Source: an uncultured Phycisphaerae bacterium
GTDB lineage: Bacteria; Planctomycetota; Phycisphaerae; Sedimentisphaerales; Anaerohalosphaeraceae
Direction: 5' to 3'
Length of the DNA stretch: 48,123 bases
Assembly: GCA_937949545.1 (NCBI GenBank)
Contig: CALEDR010000005.1
Span: 1-48,123 of the forward strand
The notes beneath the pieces are model-generated. The model saw only the letters and a program-made list of their open reading frames with translations, did not search any database and was not told where the DNA came from. Position numbers and translations under genes: made by a program. This document shows, piece by piece, positions 33,204 through 41,675 of the stretch (positions are counted from its first letter, which is position 1; every line of letters starts with the position of its first letter).

Positions 33204-34340
33204 TTACTCCGGCCCATACAAATGATAAGGCCGATCCACCGGATAATCCCGAATAACTTCTTCATAGTCATCCAGCCAGCAGGCCTTCGGATTCGAGCGG
33301 CAAACAAGAAGCCGGCTGCTGTCAGCATCATTGGCAGCCCAGTGATATTTAAAATATGTGTATTCATCCGTTTTAGCGATGATTTCAAGTTTGCCGCTCG
33401 AATGGGACATCACATAACGAAGCCGTTTGGCCAGCCCAGAGACCTTCGATTTGGCCTGACGCAGAATCTCATAGCCCTCCTCAATCGGCACCGTATAGGC
33501 ATGATTGCCCAGGGCTGGTCTGCACTGAAACAGATAATACGGCACAATCCCGGCAAAGGAACATCGACGCATCAGAAGAGCCAGCGTTTGCGGGTCATCG
33601 TTAACCCCGCGAATGAGCGGGCACTGATTGCACAAGACCGCGCCGGCCCTCTGAAGACGATGGGCGGCCTCAAGAGCCGGCGGCGTCAATTCCCTCGGAT
33701 GGCAGAAATGAGTCATCATATAGATTTTCTTATCCGGCAGAGAATACCGTTCAATCAACGCGGTCAAGGCGCCATCCTCTAAGATTCGGAACGGATTGAA
33801 AACGGGTATCCGGGTGCCGATGCGGATAATCTGAACGTGGGGAATCTGACGCAGCGGGGCGATAATCTGTTCCAATTTGCCCGTGGTCAAAACCATTGGA
33901 TCCCCTCCGGTCAAGAGAACGTTTGTAATCTCTGGATGCGAGCGGATATAATCCAAGGCTGCCGGCAGATCGCGGAGTACTTCCTGTTTTTGACGGGCAA
34001 AAAGCCGCTTGCGAAAACAATAGCGGCAGATGCCGTCGCAGACTTCGCTGACCAGAAGCAGAACCGTTGTGTTGTATTTGTGTTCGACCCCCTGCATCAC
34101 CGTATAGGCGCTTTCATCAGAGGGGTCAGGCCGGCCCCACGGCTCCAGTTCATCGACGCTGGGTACAATCATTCGCCGAATGGGGTCGGCTGGGTCATTC
34201 CAGTCAATCAGGGAAAGATAGTAGTCATTGGCCCGGAAGGGAAACCGCTCGACAATAGGTTCCAAAACCTTCTTTTGTTCATCTGACAAAAAAGGAATCT
34301 GCCGGATGTGTGTGTAGTAACGGATTTTGCCTGTCTTCAT
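33204..34340 (-). CDS. KamA-family radical SAM aminomutase-like enzyme, substrate uncertain
   Basis: The 378-aa protein is related to lysine 2,3-aminomutase and EpmB. The iron-sulfur motif is CDGICRYCFRKR (Cx3Cx2C), followed by the SAM-binding LLTGGDPM. The partial barrel continues with THFCHPRELTPPAL and CNQCPLIRGVNDD. In lysine 2,3-aminomutase two aspartates bind the substrate side-chain amine. Here the corresponding places read QCRPALG and VMSHSSGK, so both appear to be lost. The K of SSGK may be the PLP lysine. A substrate other than lysine is therefore likely. I use the ATG at 34340, which has GAGGGG upstream; the frame is open to 34415. The gene stands alone with its own promoter. Confidence 0.88.
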   Translation of the reverse strand: MKTGKIRYYTHIRQIPFLSDEQKKVLEPIVERFPFRANDYYLSLIDWNDPADPIRRMIVPSVDELEPWGRPDPSDESAYTVMQGVEHKYNTTVLLLVSEVCDGICRYCFRKRLFARQKQEVLRDLPAALDYIRSHPEITNVLLTGGDPMVLTTGKLEQIIAPLRQIPHVQIIRIGTRIPVFNPFRILEDGALTALIERYSLPDKKIYMMTHFCHPRELTPPALEAAHRLQRAGAVLCNQCPLIRGVNDDPQTLALLMRRCSFAGIVPYYLFQCRPALGNHAYTVPIEEGYEILRQAKSKVSGLAKRLRYVMSHSSGKLEIIAKTDEYTYFKYHWAANDADSSRLLVCRSNPKACWLDDYEEVIRDYPVDRPYHLYGPE

Positions 34341-34368
34341 ATAAAGCCCCTCTGGAATGCAACTATTA

Positions 34369-34397
34369 ACAATATCTTCTTCCGGAAGAGTAGTCAA
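34369..34397 (-). promoter_or_regulatory. Promoter of the radical SAM gene with a 12-bp palindrome in the spacer
   Basis: On the - strand TTGACT (34392-34397), a 17-nt spacer and TATTGT (34369-34374) form a good promoter. The spacer contains a perfect 12-bp palindrome TCTTCCGGAAGA (34378-34389). That is a position where a dimeric repressor, or a MerR-type regulator, would act. The regulator is unknown. Confidence 0.5.
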
Positions 34398-34456
34398 AAA
34401 CACAGGGACCGGCAAGGGAAAAAAGGACTTGTGAGGAGAAAAAGTTAAAAAATCCC

Positions 34457-35500
34457 TTACACCTTTTTAAGAAAGCCCTTTTTCCAAATCAGCAGAAATG
34501 TTAGACAAATCGTGAGGAGATAGAGAAGGAGCGCCAGGCGAAGGCCGATTCGATAACCGAGAAGGCCAACGGCTGAAAACAGGGCTGTCAAGAGATAACA
34601 AGCCCAAATCGATTGCGTTTTGGTAAAGCCGCGATCGACCAGCTGATCGTAAATATGCCCCCGGTCCGAAACGAAGAGCGGCTTTTTGTTCAAAAACCGC
34701 CGAAGAATGGCCACCGATGTATCTAAAATCGGCAGACCAAAAATAAACAGAGATGCCAGAAAAGCCGCCGGGCCCTGCAGCAGGAACAAAATCATCTGAC
34801 AGGCCAGCAGGAACCCAATCAAAAGCGAGCCGGCATCGCCCATAAAAATCGAAGCGGGCGGATAATTAAACACCAAAAAACCTGCAACGGCACCGGCCAG
34901 AGACAAAGCCATCGTTTCCTGGATTGGGCTGAAGGCCGAGCGGCTCATCGCCGCCAGCAGAAAAAACCCGATGCAAATCAAAAACGTCACCCCTCCGCAC
35001 AAGCCGTCCAGGCCGTCCAGCAGATTGACGGAGTTGGAGGCCCCGAGAACAAAAAAAACAAGCAGTGCCAGTGAAATGACAGCGGCTGCCGAGGCCGACA
35101 GCGAGGGAAAAGTTTCGTTCAGAGTGGGACTAAGGAAAAAGACCGCCAGGACAGCAGCCGCAATCTGTCCGGCAACTTTGCGGCCCGGAGACAATGAAAG
35201 AATGTCATCCGCCAGACCGACCAGACAAATCAGAATGGAGGCGGCCAAAAACCAGACAAGACCGGCCAAACGTTCCGCCCCCGCCAGCAGCGGAAGCATC
35301 CCGACGGCAAACCCGACCCAGATGCCCAGTCCGCCCAGATAGGCAATCGGCCGGTCGTGCGTTTTGACAGTGTTGTCCGGCCGGTCGACAATATGGAATC
35401 GAAGGGCCAGCCGGCGGCAAAAATAGACCGCCGCCAGAGCCGTAAAAAACGAAAGCGAAAACCAAACCGCCTGAGCCGAAGCAATCAGTCCCATCTCCAT
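34457..35500 (-). CDS. WecA/MraY-family undecaprenyl-phosphate sugar-1-phosphate transferase
   Basis: This integral membrane enzyme of about 347 aa starts polysaccharide repeat assembly by moving a sugar-1-phosphate from a UDP-sugar onto undecaprenyl phosphate. About ten membrane helices are visible. The family motifs are LVGLADDILSLSPG (catalytic/Mg aspartates), SVNLLDGLDGLCGG, SIFMGDAGSLLIGF and the cytoplasmic HIYDQLVDRGFT loop near the end. It is the last gene of the FucNAc polysaccharide operon, 43 nt after the triple-fusion gene. The sugar is not certain. A 116-nt gap with a new promoter follows. Confidence 0.92.
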   Translation of the reverse strand: MEMGLIASAQAVWFSLSFFTALAAVYFCRRLALRFHIVDRPDNTVKTHDRPIAYLGGLGIWVGFAVGMLPLLAGAERLAGLVWFLAASILICLVGLADDILSLSPGRKVAGQIAAAVLAVFFLSPTLNETFPSLSASAAAVISLALLVFFVLGASNSVNLLDGLDGLCGGVTFLICIGFFLLAAMSRSAFSPIQETMALSLAGAVAGFLVFNYPPASIFMGDAGSLLIGFLLACQMILFLLQGPAAFLASLFIFGLPILDTSVAILRRFLNKKPLFVSDRGHIYDQLVDRGFTKTQSIWACYLLTALFSAVGLLGYRIGLRLALLLYLLTICLTFLLIWKKGFLKKV

Positions 35501-35543
35501 CCGTTCTCTTGAAAATCAAAAAGAGTTGATAGACCTTGCGATT

Positions 35544-38069
35544 TTAATGCACCATTTGCCTGCCGGTGGGATTGACCTGAAAACCGGAGGCAACAAATTT
35601 TTTTGCATAGTCCAGATATTGTGCGAAGAACGGAAGATGATCCCCCGGCAGCCACGAATCATGATAACAATCCGGCTGCCGCTGAAAAATCTCTTTCGTC
35701 TCTCTCCAGCGCTTCTGACGAAGCCGATTCAGCAGCGCCAGGCAATCGCCTAAAATCCAGCGACAGTAAATCTGCCGTCTGACAAAGGAATCGAAACAAA
35801 CCGGATGCCCGACCGCCAATCGATACCACATCCACGGGAAATCCACTCCCGCAAAAATCGACAAGGCGATGGCTCCCCACGGACGCGGATTGATTTCGAT
35901 GATTTTGAAGTTCCCCTCGCTGTCTTCGATTAAATCCATATGAACCAGCCCGTGCCAGCGAAGCGAATCCAAAACAGTCAAGGCCTTCTGAATCACCGTT
36001 TCATCCTCCCAGGTTCGCCGAAGGGTGGAGGTACCGAATCGTCCGGGTTCTTTGCAGCGAAGGTATTCTTCGCCGAACCAAGCCAGGCACTGTCCCTGAT
36101 TGTACAGGGCGCAAATCCCGACAGCCCGGCCGGGCAGAAACTCCTGAAGAAACGGCCATCGCTCCTGCGGCAGATGGAACAGACGAATAAACTCTTCAAA
36201 CTTGTTATGCAATTCCTGCGGATTCCGGACGATGGTCACCCCTTTGGCACTGTTGCCGCTGCGGGCCTTCAGGACCAGCGGAAATGACAGGGTCCGACTC
36301 AGTTCCTCCAGTTGTTCTCGGCTGTGAATCGGATAGGACTGCGGAGCCATGCCGTTAAAGCGGCGGATATAATCCACACTTTTCAGCTTATCTTCCATCA
36401 GTTGATATGTTTCCCACGTCGGGATTGCCGTTCGGATATGTTCCGGAAAACGGTCGCGGTATCGAGATACCAGCCCTGTATCTTCATGACAGGGCAACAG
36501 GACGCTGGCTCCCGTTTTCTTCAGGGCATCCAGAAGAGCTTCGATATAGGCCTGCGGTTCAGCGAAGAAATCGGGAAGGCAAGTAAACGACCTCGCATAT
36601 CGGGAAAAGCGAGACATGGCCAGGGAAGAGGCATCCCCCACATGCACCGGTATGCCCTTTTGTCCGAGTGACCAAAGCACAGTATAAGAAGAGCGGCACC
36701 AGCCGTAGGTCACAAAAGCCGGCGGATAGTCGGGCAATCGAACCGTCTTGGTTCCGGAAGCGGTTTCGGCGCCGGCACCGGCCTGCCTTGCCAGATAATC
36801 CTGTTTATCCATCCACACGAAATACCAGGAGTTCTCAATGAGGATTTTCCTCCAGCCGAGCCGTTCCATAAACAATTTTTGGCTTGCCACGTTGTCCAAA
36901 GCGATTTTTCCCCAGACTCGAACCGCGCCGAGGGCAAACATATGTTCTATCAGAGCACAAACCAGACGGTCGGCATGTCCGCCTCCCCGAAAATCAGGAT
37001 GCAGCGCAACAGGCTGAAAGCAAGCAACCAGTCCGGCCGGAGCGGGGTCTACGGATACCGATGGCAATGACCGAGACCGAAACGGATTGTTCGCTTTGAG
37101 AAAAAGAAAAACTATTTTCCAAACAACCCGTTTGGTGCACAATCCAATAAGCAAATACCAGACCAGCATCGGCAAGTAGGTCCAAAAGAACCGCTTATGA
37201 AAGCCCGGCCGAAGGGTGCCCGCTGTATAGCCGCCGATAAGGCCTGTTTTCACTTCTTCGAGCACCATTCCCATGCTGCACGCTTCCTTCACATATTGGG
37301 CATACAGATGGCAGGTTACCCGGGGATGTAAAACGGAGAACAGGGAACGGGTCGGGGAAAAACAGATTCGGTGAATCTCCGCTATCTGCCGGACATCCTC
37401 CATCCGCATCGGCCGAATCCGAACCTCAGAAGGATTTTCTTTCTCAAAATGACGGGTGGAAGCCACATACACGTTGCTGACAATGCCGTGATTCTGAATC
37501 TGGGCCACGCGGGGAAAGCCGAATTTCTCATACATTTTGTTGATGGGACCGATGGCCTCCGCCGCCAGAATTTTCAGTTCCCGAACCCCCCTTCGCCGGC
37601 ATTCCTCAAATCCCATCTGGACAAATCGGGTTGCCAGTCCGTGCCCGCGTGCTTCCGGAGCCACGGCCATGGATAAGAACTCCGCCCTCGGAATTTTGTG
37701 TCTTTCGATGCGTTGGGGGTAAATCAGCGTCTCCAGAACTTTTCGAATCACTGTCCAGGTAAAATGCTCCCGGACCAGAATGGACAGAAACTGAATCCCC
37801 TTTTTCCGAATGACCGTCCAATACAGTTTGTTCAGATTGGTGGTAAAGGAGGCGAAGCCGATGACTTTGCCGTCCTTGACAGCCACATAGCCGAAGCTTT
37901 CCGGACTTTCGCAGAGCCCTTCGTACAGCGCTGTGACAAAATTTTCGCCCAGTGAGCTGATAAACCCCATCCGAATCCCCTCGATGTGAAGTCGCGCCAC
38001 CTCCCGTGCATGCTCCCTGCGCATCGGGAGAATCTGAACCTCTGAACCCGGCTGTTCCGTCTGACTCAT
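35544..38069 (-). CDS. GNAT-GNAT-ATP-grasp triple-domain protein
   Basis: One chain of 841 residues holds three enzymes. GNAT acetyltransferase 1 (about 11-205) has the acetyl-CoA loop PEARGHGLA. GNAT 2 (about 216-420) has HPDFRGGGHA. A CarB-like ATP-grasp domain (about 450-830) has VLKARSGNSAKGV, FLQEFLPG and the metal-binding IIEINPRPWG. Both GNAT domains carry a hydrophobic insertion in the same place (about 80-126 and 292-345, for example TYLPMLVWYLLIGL), which suggests internal duplication and membrane contact. ATP-grasp enzymes join a carboxylate to an amine through an acyl phosphate. In a FucNAc polysaccharide operon the protein may build and cap an amide on the sugar (inference). AAAGAGGG precedes the ATG. 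Confidence 0.88.
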   Translation of the reverse strand: MSQTEQPGSEVQILPMRREHAREVARLHIEGIRMGFISSLGENFVTALYEGLCESPESFGYVAVKDGKVIGFASFTTNLNKLYWTVIRKKGIQFLSILVREHFTWTVIRKVLETLIYPQRIERHKIPRAEFLSMAVAPEARGHGLATRFVQMGFEECRRRGVRELKILAAEAIGPINKMYEKFGFPRVAQIQNHGIVSNVYVASTRHFEKENPSEVRIRPMRMEDVRQIAEIHRICFSPTRSLFSVLHPRVTCHLYAQYVKEACSMGMVLEEVKTGLIGGYTAGTLRPGFHKRFFWTYLPMLVWYLLIGLCTKRVVWKIVFLFLKANNPFRSRSLPSVSVDPAPAGLVACFQPVALHPDFRGGGHADRLVCALIEHMFALGAVRVWGKIALDNVASQKLFMERLGWRKILIENSWYFVWMDKQDYLARQAGAGAETASGTKTVRLPDYPPAFVTYGWCRSSYTVLWSLGQKGIPVHVGDASSLAMSRFSRYARSFTCLPDFFAEPQAYIEALLDALKKTGASVLLPCHEDTGLVSRYRDRFPEHIRTAIPTWETYQLMEDKLKSVDYIRRFNGMAPQSYPIHSREQLEELSRTLSFPLVLKARSGNSAKGVTIVRNPQELHNKFEEFIRLFHLPQERWPFLQEFLPGRAVGICALYNQGQCLAWFGEEYLRCKEPGRFGTSTLRRTWEDETVIQKALTVLDSLRWHGLVHMDLIEDSEGNFKIIEINPRPWGAIALSIFAGVDFPWMWYRLAVGHPVCFDSFVRRQIYCRWILGDCLALLNRLRQKRWRETKEIFQRQPDCYHDSWLPGDHLPFFAQYLDYAKKFVASGFQVNPTGRQMVH

Positions 38070-38081
38070 AACACCCTCTTT

Positions 38082-39317
38082 TTAATCACGTCCGATAATA
38101 AACACAACGTTGGTCGTAGCCGAGCCGCCGATATTCAGCGTGGCAACGCGGCGGGCACCGGGCACCTGATAGTCTCCGGCGGTTTCGGTCACCTGCTTGT
38201 AAGCATCCAGCAGCTGGCGTGCGCCGGTGGCCCCGACCGGATGGCCGCATCCGATGAGCCCGCCGGACGGATTCATCGGCAGCCGTCCGCCCATCTCTAT
38301 AACCCCCTCCTCAATCGCCTTCCAGGACTGCCCCGGCTCTGTCAGCCCAAAGTGGTCAATCGCCATATACTCAGAGGTCGTAAAGCAGTCGTGCGTCTCA
38401 ATGGCATCCAAATCCCAGCAGTCCTTCAGTCCGGCCCGTCGGTAGGCATCGGTAATCGCCTTGCGGGTCCAGGGCAGGACATAGGGCTGCCCCTCGGACT
38501 CGGCGACTTTGGTCACAAACTCCATCGGGGCTGTTGTATGGCCCCAGCCCAAAATCCGGGGAAGCCTCTCCAGCGGCTGCCCCAGCCGGCGGGCATATTC
38601 GGCGGCAAAATTCTCCGAGGCCAGATAAATGCAGACCGCCCCGTCTGTCACCTGCGAGCAGTCCGTCACCTTGATGCGTCCGACAATGGCAGTATTGTAC
38701 TGCCCCTTCCGGCAGGCATGGTCATAATTCATAAACCAGTCGCGGGTCTGGGCGTTCGGATTGAGCTTGGCGTTGGCATAATTAATCGCCGCAATCCGGG
38801 CCAGATACCGATTGTCCAGACCGTAGCGGGCCTCATAGACATCGCCGAGTTTGCCGAACAGTTTGGGGAAGGGAAACTCAATGCCGGCCGATTCCCGCTC
38901 GTACCAGGCTGCCGTCCCCAGATAGTCGCCCCCCTTGGCCGGCGAAACGGTCTTCATCTGCTCGACTCCGACAACGGCGATGCAGTCATAAAGTCCGGCC
39001 TGGATGTGAGCCATCGCCGACAGGGCCGCCAGAGCGCTGGAAGCACAGGCCCCTTCAAACCGGCAGGTCGGCAGGCCGCGGAAGGCTGGGTCAAAATCGA
39101 CAAAGAAGGCCCCTAAATGCCCCTGCATACAGTACAATTCAGCGGCGAAGTTGCCGATAAAGGCCGCCTGAATATCCCGCGGCTCAATGCGGGTTACGGC
39201 CAGCGAGCCCTCGTAGGCCTCCCGCATCATCGCGCTGATATGTTTATTCTCGCGTGCCCAGTTGCGGGCAAAATCGGTCTGATAACCGCCCAGAAGGTAA
39301 ACAGATTTCTTCCTCAT
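38082..39317 (-). CDS. Thiolase-family acyl-CoA acetyltransferase (archaeal/SCP-x-like)
   Basis: The 411-aa protein has the thiolase fold. The nucleophile cysteine is in EGACASSALAAL (C91) and the base histidine in GCGHPVGATG (H359). The second cysteine of classical thiolases, in a CGGG loop near the C-terminus, is replaced by NIGGSATTNVVF, as in archaeal-type and SCP-x-like members. It could condense or cleave a 3-oxoacyl-CoA, or act as a ketoacyl-synthase-like enzyme. It sits between the dehydrogenase gene and the triple fusion with short gaps (15 and 12 nt), so it belongs to the polysaccharide operon rather than to fatty-acid degradation. Confidence 0.9.
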   Translation of the reverse strand: MRKKSVYLLGGYQTDFARNWARENKHISAMMREAYEGSLAVTRIEPRDIQAAFIGNFAAELYCMQGHLGAFFVDFDPAFRGLPTCRFEGACASSALAALSAMAHIQAGLYDCIAVVGVEQMKTVSPAKGGDYLGTAAWYERESAGIEFPFPKLFGKLGDVYEARYGLDNRYLARIAAINYANAKLNPNAQTRDWFMNYDHACRKGQYNTAIVGRIKVTDCSQVTDGAVCIYLASENFAAEYARRLGQPLERLPRILGWGHTTAPMEFVTKVAESEGQPYVLPWTRKAITDAYRRAGLKDCWDLDAIETHDCFTTSEYMAIDHFGLTEPGQSWKAIEEGVIEMGGRLPMNPSGGLIGCGHPVGATGARQLLDAYKQVTETAGDYQVPGARRVATLNIGGSATTNVVFIIGRD

Positions 39318-39332
39318 GAGCTTTCTCCCAGT

Positions 39333-40622
39333 TTATTTGGCAGGAAAATAGCGTCCGGCATTGAAGGGATACCGTTCACAAACCGTATCCTCCAGCAACG
39401 AAGCAGGCACCTGCAAACCTTTGGAGGCCAGCAGTTCAGCCGCTTGGTTTTTGCCGCCGAGCATATAAACCAGCAGACTCGGAGAGGCCCAGTTAAAGCC
39501 GGTCATCATCACCCGGTCAATGCCCTCGATGCCGTGCTTTTGCTCCGTAACTTCCCCGACGAGCATATAGGAATAGGCAATATAGGTCGTCAGAATCTCC
39601 TGAACAATGTCCGCCTCCGTTCCTTTGGCGTCTCGAATACGCTCAAAAGCATCTCGATAGCGTCCGATATGAATCAGCTGCTTGGCCTCCTCGACAAAGC
39701 GGACGTGCGGCTGGAAAGCCGGGATATAGACCAGACTCTTCGGGTCGATATACTCGTACTGGCCGCTTTCAAGACGCTTGTAAAAACCGCCCTTGTCCCG
39801 CGTCTTTCGGCCCAACCGTCCCTGTTCAATCATCTTTTCCAGATAGTCCGGAAGCACCAGTTTGAAATGCATGGCATCACGGGTATGGGTCTGAAGACTC
39901 TGGATAATAGCCTTATGAATGTCCAGGCCGACCAGGTCAATCGTCGCCAGCGGGGCCATCACCCGTCCGGTATAGGGACCGATCAGATAATCCATCATCT
40001 CTACCCCGTACTCGGCAGCCAGTTCCGTAATCCGGGCAAACAGCAGGAAAGCAATGCGGTTGCCGGCAAACCCGGCGGTCGGCCGAACGGGAATCACCGT
40101 GCGGCGCAGCCGGCGATGCAGAAAGTCCGCCATAAACTCCACCAGAGCCGGGTCGGTTTTGGAGTGGCCGCAGATTTCACAGGCAGACATCTTTCCCGGC
40201 GGATTATAGAAGTGGGTCGAAAGAAAATGCTTTTGAAAATCCTCCGAGCGGCCCTTGGGCAGGTCCTCGAGCACCAGACTGCTGGTGACGGAGCTGACAA
40301 TGGTACCCGGTCGGCGCAGCGGTTCCAGCCGTTCGTACATCGCCTGCTTGACGGACAGGTCCTCCGCCACACTCTCGAGAATCCAGTCCGCTCTGGAGAC
40401 GGCCTCCGAAAGCATGGAGTCATAATCCCCGCAAATAATATTTTCTGTGATGACTTCCGAGCGGGCCTGAGCAATCGCCTTTTCGAGGCCTTTCCGAGAG
40501 CCCTCTTGAGTACGGCTCAGAAAATACACCCGCAACCCGTTCTGGGCCAGAAATCCGCCCGTCAGCGAGCCGACGGTGCCGCTGGCCCCGAGCACAGCGA
40601 CCGTTTGAATGGTTCGTTCCAC
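39333..40622 (-). CDS. 3-hydroxyacyl-CoA dehydrogenase-family NAD-dependent enzyme
   Basis: The 429-aa protein starts with an NAD-binding Rossmann motif (VAVLGASGTVGSLTGGFLA, a variant of GxGxxG). It continues through the 3HCDH N-terminal domain (ADWILESVAEDLSVK; STHFYNPPGKM) and the helical C-terminal domain (GFAGNRIAFLLF; LGRKTRDKGGFYKRL). The likely reaction is oxidation or reduction at C3 of an acyl-CoA, next to the thiolase that would make or use the 3-oxo compound. The start is a GTG with AGGGA 7-8 nt upstream. It lies 15 nt before the thiolase gene. A beta-oxidation role cannot be excluded but the context argues for a special acyl group. Confidence 0.9.
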   Translation of the reverse strand: MERTIQTVAVLGASGTVGSLTGGFLAQNGLRVYFLSRTQEGSRKGLEKAIAQARSEVITENIICGDYDSMLSEAVSRADWILESVAEDLSVKQAMYERLEPLRRPGTIVSSVTSSLVLEDLPKGRSEDFQKHFLSTHFYNPPGKMSACEICGHSKTDPALVEFMADFLHRRLRRTVIPVRPTAGFAGNRIAFLLFARITELAAEYGVEMMDYLIGPYTGRVMAPLATIDLVGLDIHKAIIQSLQTHTRDAMHFKLVLPDYLEKMIEQGRLGRKTRDKGGFYKRLESGQYEYIDPKSLVYIPAFQPHVRFVEEAKQLIHIGRYRDAFERIRDAKGTEADIVQEILTTYIAYSYMLVGEVTEQKHGIEGIDRVMMTGFNWASPSLLVYMLGGKNQAAELLASKGLQVPASLLEDTVCERYPFNAGRYFPAK

Positions 40623-40649
40623 GTTTGTTCCCTAAAAAAGTCCCTGCTT

Positions 40650-41675
40650 CTATTTCGACAAATCAAAAATCTCGATAATGCCGCTGCCGCGAATATCCGA
40701 TGTGGCGATATACCGGCCGTCCGGCGAAAAAGCCACTCCGCTGATAATTTTGTGCGAGACATCCACTTTCCGCCGAAGCTGCCATGTCTGGACATCAATC
40801 AGGTAAAACGACGGGTCGCACGAGGCCGCCAGAGTTTTCCGGTCGGGGCTGAGCACCACCCGCTGAATCGTCCGCAGTTTGGTTTGTCCGGCCTGCAGGG
40901 GAACCAGCGGGAGGCTCTTGATGAGTCGGCCGTCAGCGGCGTCAATCTGACTGACCGCTCCATCCCGAGAGCCCGCAAAAATCAGCGGCGGATTGTCCAG
41001 AAAACAGACGGAATAAAATTCCATTTCCTCCGGATAGATTTTTTCCCATCCAACTCGTCCGGTCGGAATCTCAATCAGGGCCAAATAGGCCTTTTTGTCC
41101 TGGGTGCCGGCCAAAATCAGTTTGTCCAGTGCATCGGACAAACAAAGCCGCCGAATCAGAAAATCGCGCCCGCCCTGAAGCTCTGCCAGATTCAGGAGGA
41201 TTTCCTGCTGCAAATCGACTTTTTGGAAACGATATTCGCTGCTCCGGTCATAGAGATATTGACAAGCCGAAATGATAAGCGAACAGGCGGAATCCGAAAC
41301 CAAAAGCACTTCGGCGGGCTGGCCGGTCAAAGGAATCCAGAGCGTACAGCCGGGCGAGTTTTCCAGCACCAGACCGCGCTTATCCTTGACGGAGAGAATC
41401 CGCTCATCCGGCAGAAGAATCGACGGATAAAAGGCCGCCGGCAATTCCCGGCGGGCCGCCTGAAGGTCGGACCAGTCAAAAAGATGAAACCCGCGGCCCA
41501 TTTCTGCGGCAATCAGACGGCTGTCTCGCGTCCAGAGCTCCTCAATGCCCTGGTTGTCGGGAATGTCCAGAATGATACGTCCATCACGGCGCTGATTGAA
41601 AAACACAATCAGCAGCTGCACTACTGCCGCCAGAACAATGATTTGAAACACCCTGTTTTTCAGCAATCCCTTCAT
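40650..41675 (-). CDS. Membrane-anchored beta-propeller protein (WD40/PQQ-like)
   Basis: The 341-aa protein has one N-terminal membrane helix (VFQIIVLAAVVQLLIVFF) and a large outer domain with several propeller-like blades (GIEELWTRDSRLIAAE; VVLSPDRKTLAAS; GVAFSPDGRYIATSD). No catalytic motif is seen. Its ATG overlaps the upstream glycosyltransferase stop (ATGA), so it is made with the polysaccharide enzymes. It could be an assembly scaffold or sensor in the envelope. No function can be assigned from sequence. Confidence 0.75.
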   Translation of the reverse strand: MKGLLKNRVFQIIVLAAVVQLLIVFFNQRRDGRIILDIPDNQGIEELWTRDSRLIAAEMGRGFHLFDWSDLQAARRELPAAFYPSILLPDERILSVKDKRGLVLENSPGCTLWIPLTGQPAEVLLVSDSACSLIISACQYLYDRSSEYRFQKVDLQQEILLNLAELQGGRDFLIRRLCLSDALDKLILAGTQDKKAYLALIEIPTGRVGWEKIYPEEMEFYSVCFLDNPPLIFAGSRDGAVSQIDAADGRLIKSLPLVPLQAGQTKLRTIQRVVLSPDRKTLAASCDPSFYLIDVQTWQLRRKVDVSHKIISGVAFSPDGRYIATSDIRGSGIIEIFDLSK

